Part shown: in pieces, positions 7,359-15,096 of the stretch
How positions within the stretch are numbered: the stretch's first letter is position 1
Layout of the letters: the number at the start of each line of letters is the position of its first letter
DNA from: an uncultured bacterium
Lineage (GTDB): Bacteria; Pseudomonadota; Alphaproteobacteria; CAISDR01
DNA: 20,829 bases
Assembly (NCBI GenBank): GCA_903884125.1
Contig: CAISDR010000126.1
Location: forward strand, 1-20,829
Reading direction: 5' to 3'
Made by a program: the position numbers and the translations under genes
Notes under the pieces: generated by a model
What the model was told of the DNA's origin: nothing
Seen by the model: the letters and a program-made list of their open reading frames with translations, nothing else
Databases searched by the model: none

Positions 7359-8540
7359 TCAGAATGAATCCGTGTCCGGCAGGCTTTTGGAAACGCACAG
7401 GTTCATCCGGTAGAACATTTCCATCAACTGGTCGAAATTTGAACTGGCAGTGGCGCTTCCGCCGCCAACCGAACTGCATGTAAAGTTCAGGTTGCAGATC
7501 GCGCTGATCGAAAATCCCAGGAACCAGAAATTTTTCTGTGCTTTTTCCAGAAATTGACGAAACTTCGTCGGATCATCCTTGTCCACAAAGGATTTGTAGC
7601 ATTCCTCGTATTTGTCAAAAATGCTCTTGGCTTTTTTTGAAATGTCCTTGACCTGATTTGTGATATTCGTCCTGAACATCTTTAGCTGTTCAAGGCGAGG
7701 ATCGGAATTACGCAAATCATATGGCAGGGAACCTTTGCCCTGAAGCCATGAAATCGTTTGCGCCAGAGCCGGATACTGCCGTTTGATCTGCCACTGATAA
7801 AACGTGATCCCGCGCCAGGCTTCAAACACATCGCGCGAGGTTTCGGGCTGAAGACCGAAAGCTGCAATAAAATGACGCGCTTCGGGCAGATCAGGATTCC
7901 AGATGGCCGCCATCATCCGTTCCCGAATGCCGTCAGAGTTTGACTCGGATTTCATGGCTTTGGCTAAAATCGGATTGAGTGCCTTGTATAACAATGCCTT
8001 GATGGCATTTTCCTCGGCCTCGGAAATATTGAATATCTTGGCGATCTCGGGCTTCATCCACGCTGCCAGCGCCTGCTTGAGCAAAAAAGCATCCAGAGAG
8101 GGAATGCCATCAATCGCACGAAGGATCTGAACATCCTTTTGGGTCGAATTTTCCCAATCTTCCACTGTCAGGCCGGCATGCCGGATCAATGCTTCTTCAA
8201 ATCCCGGCTTGCGCAAATAAACGGCATGCCCGCCACGCCATAGATCCTGACGGTCATAGGGCAGGAATATACCAGTCTCCACCGGACGAGATTCTTCAAC
8301 AACCCCATCGTCGTCATAATTCACCTGGGTATTCAGAAAATCGCCCGCCGATTCTGGCTCAAGTGCCGCACTTGGATATTTAAAAATGATTGATGAATTC
8401 AATGTTTTGGTATCGAAAAGCTGTTCGCCGTCATGAAGAATATTTACTAATTTCAGGCCAGATTGCGATGAGCTGCCAATAATATGGCTGAGCATTGATG
8501 ACGGCGGCTTGCGCTTTTTATTAATCGCTCCGGAACTCAT
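7359..8540 (-). CDS. Protein of unknown function, 393 residues
   Basis: I do not recognise this protein. It starts with a basic, Ser-rich segment (MSSGAINKKRKPPSS) and has an acidic region (about 60-90, including NYDDDGVVEES). A mostly helical middle (about 110-275) with scattered Trp follows, including AIWNPDLPEARHFIAAFGLQ. Next is a Lys-rich helical or coiled-coil stretch (about 276-330), then a moderately hydrophobic piece FWFLGFSISAICNLNF (about 328-343) and a Gly/Ser linker. There is no signal peptide and no clear membrane helix. The start is ATG at 8538-8540 with GGAA upstream. It is convergent with the pentapeptide gene. The 5' end and upstream DNA are visibly richer in A+T than the neighbours, which hints at accessory origin. 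The long intact ORF argues that it is real. Confidence 0.7.
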   Translation of the reverse strand: MSSGAINKKRKPPSSMLSHIIGSSSQSGLKLVNILHDGEQLFDTKTLNSSIIFKYPSAALEPESAGDFLNTQVNYDDDGVVEESRPVETGIFLPYDRQDLWRGGHAVYLRKPGFEEALIRHAGLTVEDWENSTQKDVQILRAIDGIPSLDAFLLKQALAAWMKPEIAKIFNISEAEENAIKALLYKALNPILAKAMKSESNSDGIRERMMAAIWNPDLPEARHFIAAFGLQPETSRDVFEAWRGITFYQWQIKRQYPALAQTISWLQGKGSLPYDLRNSDPRLEQLKMFRTNITNQVKDISKKAKSIFDKYEECYKSFVDKDDPTKFRQFLEKAQKNFWFLGFSISAICNLNFTCSSVGGGSATASSNFDQLMEMFYRMNLCVSKSLPDTDSF

Positions 8541-8701
8541 ATTAATTCCAACCGCATTTTGAACGTTTCTGAAACTGGGATGGCCATTTGATTGTTTAAT
8601 ATTACCGGGCGTTTAGAAAAGCATTACCCAGTAAACTTATAGTCAAACAGAAACATAGTTCATCTGCCAATTCAAGAAGTGGTCCATGTGGCACAATTGA
8701 C

Positions 8702-8716
8702 CGGCCAATGTGGCCG
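8702..8716. repeat. Perfect short hairpin upstream of rpmB
   Basis: CGGCCA at 8702-8707 pairs with TGGCCG at 8711-8716 around a 3-base loop. There is no T-run, so a terminator role is not evident. Its position about 90 bases upstream of the rpmB -35 makes an operator or an orphan terminator remnant possible. Confidence 0.35.
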
Positions 8717-8743
8717 TCGGGTCCGGAAGTTGCCCTAGCCTTT

Positions 8744-8762
8744 CAAAACCGGCCGGGTTTTG
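8744..8762. repeat. Perfect inverted repeat CAAAACC-5-GGTTTTG
   Basis: A 7-bp stem (8744-8750 with 8756-8762) surrounds a 5-base loop GGCCG. It is 39 bases upstream of the rpmB -35. It lacks a T tail on the plus strand and may be a regulator site rather than a terminator. Confidence 0.4.
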
Positions 8763-8801
8763 GTACCGGGTCGGAGGCCAGTGGCCCAAAGCTCTTAATA
8801 G

Positions 8802-8830
8802 TTGACGTCCGGGCCCGTGACCATTATACG
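8802..8830 (+). promoter_or_regulatory. rpmB promoter (sigma70/RpoD type)
   Basis: The -35 TTGACG (8802-8807) and -10 TATACG (8825-8830) are separated by exactly 17 bases. Transcription should start near 8837, giving a leader of about 46 bases before the rpmB ATG. The same TTGAC-17-TATAC pattern is found in front of rpmH in this window, which strengthens both calls. Confidence 0.75.
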
Positions 8831-8882
8831 TCCCCGCTCCGTGGGATTACCCCATGACCTACATCTTTGAATGAGGCTCGCC

Positions 8883-9191
8883 ATGTCGCGGCGCTGCGAA
8901 TTAACCGGTAAAGGCGTTCAGTCTGGCAACAATGTCAGTCACGCCAATAATAAAACGCGTCGGCGTTTTCTGCCGAATCTGAACGAAGTTACCCTGATTT
9001 CCGACCTTCTGGGTCGTTCGGTCCGGGTTCGGGTTTCAGCCCACGGCCTGAAAAGCGTCGACCATAATGGTGGCCTTGACCAGTATCTGCTGAAAGTGGG
9101 CGATGACCTGCTTTCCGCCCGCATGGTCAAGTTAAAGCGCCAGATTGCCAAGCGCCGGGATGCAACGGCAACCGCTGCCGTCGCGGCCTGA
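8883..9191 (+). CDS. rpmB: 50S ribosomal protein L28
   Basis: A 102-residue basic protein of the large ribosomal subunit. The N-terminus MSRRCELTGKGVQSGNNVSHANNKTRRRF is typical of L28 (given here only as residues 1-29; key features are CELTGK and the SHANNKTRRRF signature). The region VRVSAHGLKSVDHNGGLDQYL is the conserved core, and the alphaproteobacterial C-terminal extension is Lys/Arg- and Ala-rich. The start is ATG at 8883 because TGAGG (8872-8876) precedes it by 6 bases; the upstream ATG at 8871 overlaps that site. It is transcribed from the clear promoter at 8802-8830 and followed by a hairpin at 9203-9232. Confidence 0.96.
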   Translation: MSRRCELTGKGVQSGNNVSHANNKTRRRFLPNLNEVTLISDLLGRSVRVRVSAHGLKSVDHNGGLDQYLLKVGDDLLSARMVKLKRQIAKRRDATATAAVAA

Positions 9192-9202
9192 ATCGATGTT
9201 TC

Positions 9203-9234
9203 AATGGGACGGCCATAAGGCGCGGTCCCATTTC
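9203..9234 (+). terminator. Likely rpmB terminator hairpin
   Basis: AATGGGAC (9203-9210) pairs perfectly with GTCCCATT (9225-9232), with a 14-base loop that can itself pair partly (GCC/GGC). The T tail is short (TTT), so termination may be partial. It lies 12 bases after the rpmB stop and before the membrane-protein gene. Confidence 0.5.
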
Positions 9235-9261
9235 GATGCGCTGATTTGAGCGGCAGGGCCC

Positions 9262-9906
9262 ATGAACCGTCATGCGCCCACCCGCCGCACCTCATTGGTA
9301 AGCATCTCGCTTGGGGTGGCGTTTGTAATCACAAAGATTGCAATCCTGATATTAGCCTATTTCGGCTCGGCCATAGCGCCCGTAAGCTTCATTGACGCCA
9401 GCCCCATCACCTTCCTCGACCTGTTTCCAGATCAATACTGGCAATGGCAGCCGGGTTACTGGCTGACCCCCGGTCATCTGATCCTGATTTTGTCGTGGCC
9501 TATGTCCATGATGGCGGGCAGGGTCCTGGGCCGGTCCCCGGCTGCGCTGACAGCCCTGATCGCCTGGCTGCTGGTGGGAAGCGCTCTGGGCTTTGTTCTG
9601 GTCAAATTCGGACCCATGTTCACTGTCTCGCCCCTGCCGCCGACGCAAGTGACCATTGCCTTCATCATCGCGATGCCCGTGGCTGAGTTCATGGCCTGGC
9701 GCGGTTTCATCGGCTATAGTTCCGGTCCAGCGGATGCGGTTCTGGGTGCTGCACTATATTCGATACTGTTCAATGCCCTGACCTATGGGCTTGATCCGGC
9801 ACAGGGCGGGCCGCGGCTGGTCATACAAACGCTGTTATATGGCATCGCAGCCTGGGTAATCGCCACTGGTCTGAGCCCACTTGTCCGGCCGCGCTACGGG
9901 CGCTGA
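9262..9906 (+). CDS. Multi-pass inner-membrane protein of unknown function
   Basis: A 214-residue hydrophobic protein. After a short basic start (MNRHAPTRRT), membrane segments can be drawn at about 12-38, 70-86, 92-118, 128-146 (with the AEFMAWRGFIG sequence just after) and 160-205. The AEFMAWRGF stretch faintly recalls the EExxxR motif of CPBP intramembrane proteases (one acidic residue, then a Trp/Arg/Gly-Phe pattern), but the second Glu is missing and the match is too weak to call. GGCAGGG lies just upstream of the ATG. It sits between rpmB and mdh on the same strand. No function is proposed. Confidence 0.65.
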   Translation: MNRHAPTRRTSLVSISLGVAFVITKIAILILAYFGSAIAPVSFIDASPITFLDLFPDQYWQWQPGYWLTPGHLILILSWPMSMMAGRVLGRSPAALTALIAWLLVGSALGFVLVKFGPMFTVSPLPPTQVTIAFIIAMPVAEFMAWRGFIGYSSGPADAVLGAALYSILFNALTYGLDPAQGGPRLVIQTLLYGIAAWVIATGLSPLVRPRYGR

Positions 9907-9938
9907 TCGGGCGCGTCAATCTTGCCTATGCTGACGAC

Positions 9939-9967
9939 TTGACAGTCATGGGTCGCAGATGGCCAAT
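9939..9967 (+). promoter_or_regulatory. Candidate mdh promoter (-35 only convincing)
   Basis: A perfect -35 hexamer TTGACA lies at 9939-9944 in the 114-base gap before mdh. The -10 at 17-base spacing (GCCAAT, 9962-9967) is poor, so the assignment is tentative. Confidence 0.35.
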
Positions 9968-10020
9968 GGGCGCGCAAATTGCCATCTTCACACGTCATTT
10001 GGAAATATCAGGGGGTTCAC

Positions 10021-11013
10021 ATGGGCCAGAAAACGATGCGGGTTGCGATTACCGGCGCTGCGGGTCAGATCGGCTATAGCCTTTTGTTTCGCATTGCCAG
10101 CGGGGCCATGTTAGGCCCGGATACCAAGGTCATCCTGCAATTGCTGGAAATCCCCGATCCCAAAGCCCAGAAGGCGCTGGCGGGCGTGATCATGGAACTG
10201 GAAGACTGCGCCTTCCCGCTGCTTTCGGATGTGGTTGCAACCGATGATCCCAAAGTTGCGTTCAAGGACGCGGATGTGGCCTTGTTGGTGGGTGCACGCC
10301 CGCGTGGTCCGGGCATGGAACGCAAGGATCTGCTGGAAGCCAATGGCGCGATTTTCACCGTTCAGGGTCGGGCGCTGAATGAAGCGGCCAGCCGCGATGT
10401 CAAAGTGCTGGTCGTTGGCAATCCGGCCAATACCAACAGCCTGATCGCGCTTAAAAGCGCCCCCGATCTCAATCCGCAGAATTTCACGGCCATGATGCGG
10501 CTGGATCATAACCGCGCGGTCGCACAGGTTGCCAAACGTGCAGGCACCGATGTGGCCGGCGTGAAAAAGGTTGTGATCTGGGGCAACCATTCGGCAACAC
10601 AGGTGCCCGATATTTCCCATGTGGAACTGACCGGCGCCAAAACCGCCGGGGCTCTGGCCGATGTGGACTGGCGCGATAATGTCTTTATCCCGACGGTGCA
10701 AAAGCGCGGTGCGGCAATCATCGATGCCCGCGGCCTGTCGTCTGCCGCCTCGGCCGCCAATGCTGCCATTGATCACGTTCGCGACTGGGTTGCGGGAACC
10801 GCTCCGGGCGAATGGGTGTCCATGGGCATTCCTTCGGACGGTTCATATGGCATTCCGCCGGGCATCGTGTTCGGCTATCCGGTCACCTGCGCCAATGGCA
10901 AATATTCCATCGTTCAGGGTCTGGCCCAGGATGATGCCACCAAGGCGCGGATTGCCGTCACCCATAAGGAACTTCTGGAAGAAGCTGACGCGATCAAACA
11001 CCTGCTTGGCTGA
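10021..11013 (+). CDS. mdh: Malate dehydrogenase, NAD-dependent (cytosolic/Thermus-like type)
   Basis: A 330-residue TCA-cycle enzyme converting malate and NAD+ to oxaloacetate. The Rossmann motif TGAAGQIGY is at 11-19, and the NAD-selecting acidic residue Glu43 is in LLEIPD. The substrate loop with Arg residues is ARPRGPGMERKD (about 92-103), then GNPANTN (133-139) and RLDHNRA (about 160-166). The catalytic His190 is in IWGNHSATQVPD. The sequence belongs to the Thermus/actinobacterial/cytosolic MDH group, not to the LDH-like MDH (start MARxKIALIGAG) common in alphaproteobacteria. The start chosen is ATG 10021, 5 bases after AGGGGG; the in-frame ATG at 9979 would add 14 unrelated residues. 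A strong terminator follows. Confidence 0.95.
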   Translation: MGQKTMRVAITGAAGQIGYSLLFRIASGAMLGPDTKVILQLLEIPDPKAQKALAGVIMELEDCAFPLLSDVVATDDPKVAFKDADVALLVGARPRGPGMERKDLLEANGAIFTVQGRALNEAASRDVKVLVVGNPANTNSLIALKSAPDLNPQNFTAMMRLDHNRAVAQVAKRAGTDVAGVKKVVIWGNHSATQVPDISHVELTGAKTAGALADVDWRDNVFIPTVQKRGAAIIDARGLSSAASAANAAIDHVRDWVAGTAPGEWVSMGIPSDGSYGIPPGIVFGYPVTCANGKYSIVQGLAQDDATKARIAVTHKELLEEADAIKHLLG

Positions 11014-11031
11014 TTGTCAGGCATCAGAATG

Positions 11032-11073
11032 AAAAAAGGCCGGATCAGGTATTCCCGATCCGGCCTTTTTTTT
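11032..11073. terminator. Strong bidirectional intrinsic terminator
   Basis: A 15-bp perfect stem (11032-11046 with 11057-11071) has the core GGCCGGATC/GATCCGGCC and a 10-base loop. It is flanked by A6 on the left and T8 on the right. It serves the convergent mdh (+) and molybdenum-hydroxylase subunit (-) genes, whose stops lie on either side. Confidence 0.95.
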
Positions 11074-11085
11074 GCAAGCGACAGA

Positions 11086-13410
11086 TCAACTGCGGGCAGC
11101 AGCCAGCGCCTCCCAGACACGGCGCGGTGTTGCCGGCATGTCCATATGTGCAACACCGGCGGGTAACAGCGCGTCACCAACAGCATTCATCACAGCGGCC
11201 AGTGCGCCGACGGATCCTGCTTCGCCTGCACCCTTGATGCCCATGACATTGGTGGTGCATGGCGTGTTGTTAAAATCCAGATCGAAACGCGGCATGTTGT
11301 CGGCATGCGGCATCGCATAATCGCTGAATGATCCGGCCAGAATCTGACCGGAATCGGGATCATAGGCCGCATCTTCCAGCAGGGCCTGCCCAATGCCCTG
11401 GGCGATGCCGCCATGGGCCTGACCCTTGACGATCATCGGATTGAGCACCAGACCGAAATCGTCGATCACCGTGTATTTTTTCACCTGTGTCGAACCTGTA
11501 TCGGGATCGATTTCCACTTCGACAATATGTGCCCCATTGGGGAAGGTATTGGCGCTGGTGGTGGACTTGCCGATGTCATCAAGACTTGCCGGGACGTCAT
11601 CCGGCAAATCGCCCAGCGATCTGGCTTTGGCTGCCAGGTCCATGATGTCAATGCGCCGGTCAGTGCCGACAATCGAAAACACCCCGTCCTTAAAGGCAAT
11701 GTCAGATGCCGATGCTTCCAGCACATGGCCTGCCAGCAGCTTGCCCTTGGCAATGATTTTTTCAGCCACATCAAACAGGGCGGTACCCGCCAGCATCAGG
11801 GTTTTGGCCCCGCCCGTCCCCGAGCCCATGGTCAACCCGTCGCTGTCGCCCCATTTGAAATCGATCTTGTCAAAGGGCAGGCCCAGCCGGTCTTCCAGAA
11901 TCTGGGCAAAGGCGGTTTCATGGCCCTGACCTGATGGTCCGGCCCCGATGGACATGGTCACGCGTCCATCGTCGGTGAATTTGATGTCCGCTGCCTCCTG
12001 CGGCCCGTTGGCAGTTACTTCCAGATAATAGGACAGACCGCGGCCATATAATTTGCCACGTGCCTTTGCCTGTGCCTTGCGTGCTTCGGCACCCGCCCAG
12101 TCGGCACGGGCAAGGGCAACACCAAGCGTTGAACTGAAATCACCGCTGTCATAGGTGACCATCATCGGCGTCGCATAGGGCATGGCCGATGGCGGGATGA
12201 AATTCAGGCGGCGGATTTCAACTGGTCCCAGACCTGTCTCGCGTCCGGCCTTATCCACGAGCCGTTCCAGAATATAGGACGTTTCCGGCCTGCCAGCTCC
12301 ACGATAGGCATCAATCCAGACCGTATTGGTCAAAACCGCCTTGACGGTCACATAAGCGGCCGGAATCCGATAGGCCCCCGTCATCAGCCTGAATCCGGCC
12401 AGCGTTGGAATGAACAGCGAGAAGAACGACAGATAGGCGCCGACATTGGCATGGCTATGCGCGCGCACGCCGATGAACCGGTTGTCCTTGTCCAGTGCCA
12501 GTTCAGCGGAAATACGCGCCTCGCGGCCCTGTGTATCGGTCAGAAAGGCTTCCTGCCGGTCGCTCGCCCATTTCACCGGACGGCCCAGCTGCTTTGCAGC
12601 CCATGGCACCAGCGTATTTTCAGGGAAGTCAAAGCCCTTCATCCCGAAACTGCCGCCAACGTCACCGGTTATCACCCGCACCCGGTCGGATTTGACCCCC
12701 AGATGATGGGCAATATTCCGCTTGGCCGCGAACACGCCCTGGGTGCCCAGATAAACGGTAAAGCGTTCGGTTGCGGGATCGAATTCTGCTAATACCCCAC
12801 GCGGTTCAATCGATGCCACCACGATACGGTTGATATTCAGGTCCATGGAGACGATGCGGGCTGCTTTGGCAAATGCCTCATTGGTTGCGGCCTCGTCGCC
12901 AAAGCCCCAGTCCAATGCCACATTCGAAGCCGCATTTTCATAAAGTCTGGGTGCCGTACTCCCGGCAGCGGCAATCGGATCAACGACAGCGCCCAGAATT
13001 TCGTACTCAACTTCGATCGCATCGGACGCATCACGCGCCTGGGCCAGGGTTTCAGCCACAACCATTGCGACCCCGTCGCCCACATGACGCACGCGGTCGG
13101 TGGCCAGATGGGGGCGGCCGGGATTGAAGAAATCCGACCCGTCGCGGTTTTTCAGCGGTACGGCACAGACAATGGGCGGGATATTGGCGGCCACAACATC
13201 AGCGCCGTTATAAATTGCAAGCACGCCCGGCATTGATCTGGCCGCGCCAAGGTCGATGGACCTGATACGGGCATGGGCATGGGGCGAGCGATGAAAGACC
13301 GCATAGGCCTGCCCGTCCAGATTCACATCATCCTGATAAGACCCCTTGCCGGTGATAAACCGTGTGTCTTCTTTGCGTCGCACAGACTGACCGATCCCGA
13401 ACTGTCCCAC
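11086..13410 (-). CDS. Xanthine dehydrogenase-family molybdopterin-binding subunit (CoxL form II type)
   Basis: A 774-residue large subunit of the molybdenum-hydroxylase family, which hydroxylates aldehydes, purines, N-heterocycles or CO at a molybdopterin cofactor. Visible motifs are GQSVRRKEDTRFITG at the N-terminus, GGSFGMKG at about 252-259, AYRGAGRPE at about 368-376, and the catalytic Glu (about 730) in GIKGAGEAGSVG. AYRGAGR rather than AYxCSFR marks the form II group, so true CO dehydrogenase activity is unlikely. The start is GTG at 13408-13410, 6 bases after a perfect AAGGAG; the longer reading from a TTG at 13437 runs through that site. The 2Fe-2S (small) and FAD (medium) subunits that normally accompany it are not adjacent. 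Confidence 0.92.
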   Translation of the reverse strand: MGQFGIGQSVRRKEDTRFITGKGSYQDDVNLDGQAYAVFHRSPHAHARIRSIDLGAARSMPGVLAIYNGADVVAANIPPIVCAVPLKNRDGSDFFNPGRPHLATDRVRHVGDGVAMVVAETLAQARDASDAIEVEYEILGAVVDPIAAAGSTAPRLYENAASNVALDWGFGDEAATNEAFAKAARIVSMDLNINRIVVASIEPRGVLAEFDPATERFTVYLGTQGVFAAKRNIAHHLGVKSDRVRVITGDVGGSFGMKGFDFPENTLVPWAAKQLGRPVKWASDRQEAFLTDTQGREARISAELALDKDNRFIGVRAHSHANVGAYLSFFSLFIPTLAGFRLMTGAYRIPAAYVTVKAVLTNTVWIDAYRGAGRPETSYILERLVDKAGRETGLGPVEIRRLNFIPPSAMPYATPMMVTYDSGDFSSTLGVALARADWAGAEARKAQAKARGKLYGRGLSYYLEVTANGPQEAADIKFTDDGRVTMSIGAGPSGQGHETAFAQILEDRLGLPFDKIDFKWGDSDGLTMGSGTGGAKTLMLAGTALFDVAEKIIAKGKLLAGHVLEASASDIAFKDGVFSIVGTDRRIDIMDLAAKARSLGDLPDDVPASLDDIGKSTTSANTFPNGAHIVEVEIDPDTGSTQVKKYTVIDDFGLVLNPMIVKGQAHGGIAQGIGQALLEDAAYDPDSGQILAGSFSDYAMPHADNMPRFDLDFNNTPCTTNVMGIKGAGEAGSVGALAAVMNAVGDALLPAGVAHMDMPATPRRVWEALAAARS

Positions 13411-13585
13411 GGGGCACTCCTTGCAGGTTGGATGCAATTGGCTGGTTGCCGAATACCCGCCACCTTAATGGCCCAAACCGGATCGGCCAAGAGGGGGCGA
13501 TGGACCTACGCGTCAACCACTGGACGCCACGGTCAAGTTAGATCACCGTTGCCCTGTTTCAATACTGAAAGTCAGAGGGCCGCCC

Positions 13586-14938
13586 ATGGCATGCCAAAGG
13601 ATCGTTCGCGCCGGATCTGTCATCGCCCTGTTATCGGGCATTTTCTGGCTGGCGCCATTGCCGGTTCTGGCTGCTGACTATTACGTTCACCCAACTTCGG
13701 GCACGGATTCCGGGCCGGGTTCAAAATCCCGGCCGTTTCGCACCATTGCGCGGATCAATGCCCTGAACCCAAATCCCGGCGACCGCATTTTATTCGCGCG
13801 GGGCATGAATTTTACCGGTGCGCTGGTGATAAGGGCGTCGGGCAGCAGCCAGCAGCCGATTATCGTCACCGCCTATGGTGCCGGGACGGCACCGCGTCTT
13901 CTTAACCCGCGCTTTGGTCTGGAAAAGGGACGCATCGTGTCGGTCTATGGCGCCCATGTGGTGGTGGAAAACCTGTACCTTTATGATACGCCCACCCCGC
14001 CGCCCGATGATCCACCGCTTGGCTGGAAGGAAAGCCACCAGCACAAACTGGTGACTGAAATGGCTGCGGTATTTGTCGACCGGGATGCTTCCTATGTGGT
14101 GGTGCGAAACTGCGAATTCGTGAACACGCCGATTGGCATTCGCCTGCGCGGGCAATATTCAAAGGCGCTGAACAATTATCTGCATGACGCCTCGAAAATC
14201 ACTGAATACTGGGGAGCCATCGCCATTGCCGTCGTCGGGCCGCATAACGAGGTTGCATATAACCGTATTGAAAATATCGGCTATTATGGCGGGGCCTATG
14301 TGGATGACGGGGCAGCAGTTGAACTTGATGGCGAGGATCAGGCCTTTGATGCCCATCACACCAATGTTCATCACAATATCTCGCGCAATACCAAGGGCGG
14401 CTTTCTGGAAATCGCCGGTAATACCCATGATGTGGAAATTGCCTATAATGTCAGCGATGACGTGGACAAGTTTGTAGGCACCAACGGCATCGCAAACCTG
14501 TCAATCATGAACAACACCATCATCCGCCAGCGCATTCCCGATATATCCGCTGACGACTTCTGGTCGTTCAGATCGCTTTTGTGGTCGATCTGCTTTAACG
14601 GCTGCGAAGGCGATCGAGATTCTAATGTGATGGTGGCGGGTAATGTCTTTGTTACGACTGCGATCCACAGGATTTATCTGGGCGTGGACAATCCCAATGG
14701 CTTCATGTCGGCGCGGCATCGGGACAATTTATATTTCAGCCCGGATGGCGATGGTGCCCGATTGCTGGGTCAGCCTTTGGGTCCGGGTGAACAGATTACC
14801 CCGGTTTCGTTCCGCAATCCGGGGGCATGGGACTACAGGTTGATCGGGGCCAGTGGGTTTGGGGCATATAAAGCAGGTGAGCCGCTCTGGCATGCCGGAT
14901 TGACCCGCAACGTGGGCGGGGTCGGCCGACCGGACTGA
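13586..14938 (+). CDS. Exported right-handed beta-helix protein
   Basis: A 450-residue exported protein. The signal peptide covers about residues 1-29, ending VLAAD. DYYVHPTSGTDSGPGSKSRPFRTI (residues about 30-53) is the opening typical of secreted parallel beta-helix proteins, with the GTDS/PF-x-TI pattern of DUF1565- and PL6-like folds. The centre (about 110-350) shows repeated short strands with N-x-I/V and NxxxxN ladders (VVRNCEF, ALNNYLHD, VAYNRIEN, VHHNISRN, IAYNVSDD, IMNNTIIR), consistent with beta-helix coils. Asp/Glu-rich clefts (about 245-260) could bind sugar or calcium. It may be a polysaccharide lyase or glycoside-binding protein, but no catalytic signature was identified. The ATG follows AGAGGG at good spacing. 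It is divergent from the molybdenum subunit gene. Confidence 0.75.
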   Translation: MACQRIVRAGSVIALLSGIFWLAPLPVLAADYYVHPTSGTDSGPGSKSRPFRTIARINALNPNPGDRILFARGMNFTGALVIRASGSSQQPIIVTAYGAGTAPRLLNPRFGLEKGRIVSVYGAHVVVENLYLYDTPTPPPDDPPLGWKESHQHKLVTEMAAVFVDRDASYVVVRNCEFVNTPIGIRLRGQYSKALNNYLHDASKITEYWGAIAIAVVGPHNEVAYNRIENIGYYGGAYVDDGAAVELDGEDQAFDAHHTNVHHNISRNTKGGFLEIAGNTHDVEIAYNVSDDVDKFVGTNGIANLSIMNNTIIRQRIPDISADDFWSFRSLLWSICFNGCEGDRDSNVMVAGNVFVTTAIHRIYLGVDNPNGFMSARHRDNLYFSPDGDGARLLGQPLGPGEQITPVSFRNPGAWDYRLIGASGFGAYKAGEPLWHAGLTRNVGGVGRPD

Positions 14939-14960
14939 AGCGGTCGGTCCCGCAAGCGGG
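14926..14960 (+). terminator. Two tandem hairpins at the end of the beta-helix gene
   Basis: CCGACCG (14926-14932) pairs with CGGTCGG (14941-14947) across the stop codon. CCCGC (14949-14953) pairs with GCGGG (14956-14960). The sequence after them is T-rich but not a clean T-run. They lie directly before the rpmH -35, so they may insulate that promoter. Confidence 0.4.
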
Positions 14961-14982
14961 CCAATTTCGTGGTGTCTTGTTA

Positions 14983-15011
14983 TTGACTTGAACCGGTTGC
15001 ACGGCTATACA
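14983..15011 (+). promoter_or_regulatory. rpmH operon promoter
   Basis: The -35 TTGACT (14983-14988) and -10 TATACA (15006-15011) have a 17-base spacer. Transcription should start near 15018, giving a leader of about 80 bases before the rpmH GTG. It probably drives rpmH, rnpA, yidD, yidC, yihA and the NUDIX gene. Confidence 0.8.
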
Positions 15012-15023
15012 CCCCCCTCTCGC

Positions 15024-15055
15024 GGGGCCCATCCGGGTCGCGTGCCCCTTTTTTT
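15024..15055 (+). terminator. GC hairpin followed by T7 in the rpmH leader
   Basis: GGGGC (15024-15028) pairs with GCCCC (15044-15048), and seven T residues follow directly (15049-15055). The internal CCC/GGG bases can pair in an alternative fold. It looks like an intrinsic terminator, yet it lies just downstream of the predicted transcription start and before rpmH. It is therefore either an attenuator or the terminator of the upstream gene. Confidence 0.55.
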
Positions 15056-15096
15056 GCGGCACCAGTTTTGGTTCCGATTGTCCATGGAGAGCGCTT

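Larger units (their letters stand above)
8541..8801. other. Gene-free stretch between the unknown gene and the rpmB promoter
   Basis: No ORF of note is present. The left part (8541-8700) is AT-rich and probably carries the promoter of the leftward unknown gene, but no -35/-10 pair stands out. The right part has two perfect inverted repeats, listed separately. No tRNA, repeat array or mobile-element end was seen. Confidence 0.5.

Noticed and set aside
9384..9906. CPBP-type protease call for the membrane protein after rpmB
   Set aside because: Only a faint AEFMAWRGF resemblance exists; the EExxxR motif and the second and third His/Asn motifs are not found.
11413..11934. Overlapping plus-strand frames of 167-173 residues inside the molybdenum-hydroxylase gene
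   Set aside because: They are antisense shadows of a highly conserved coding region, with no own start signals.
13411..13437. TTG start giving a CKEC-containing extension of the molybdenum subunit
   Set aside because: The supposed extension includes the perfect AAGGAG ribosome-binding site of the GTG start at 13410, and homologues begin near GQFGIGQSVRRKED.
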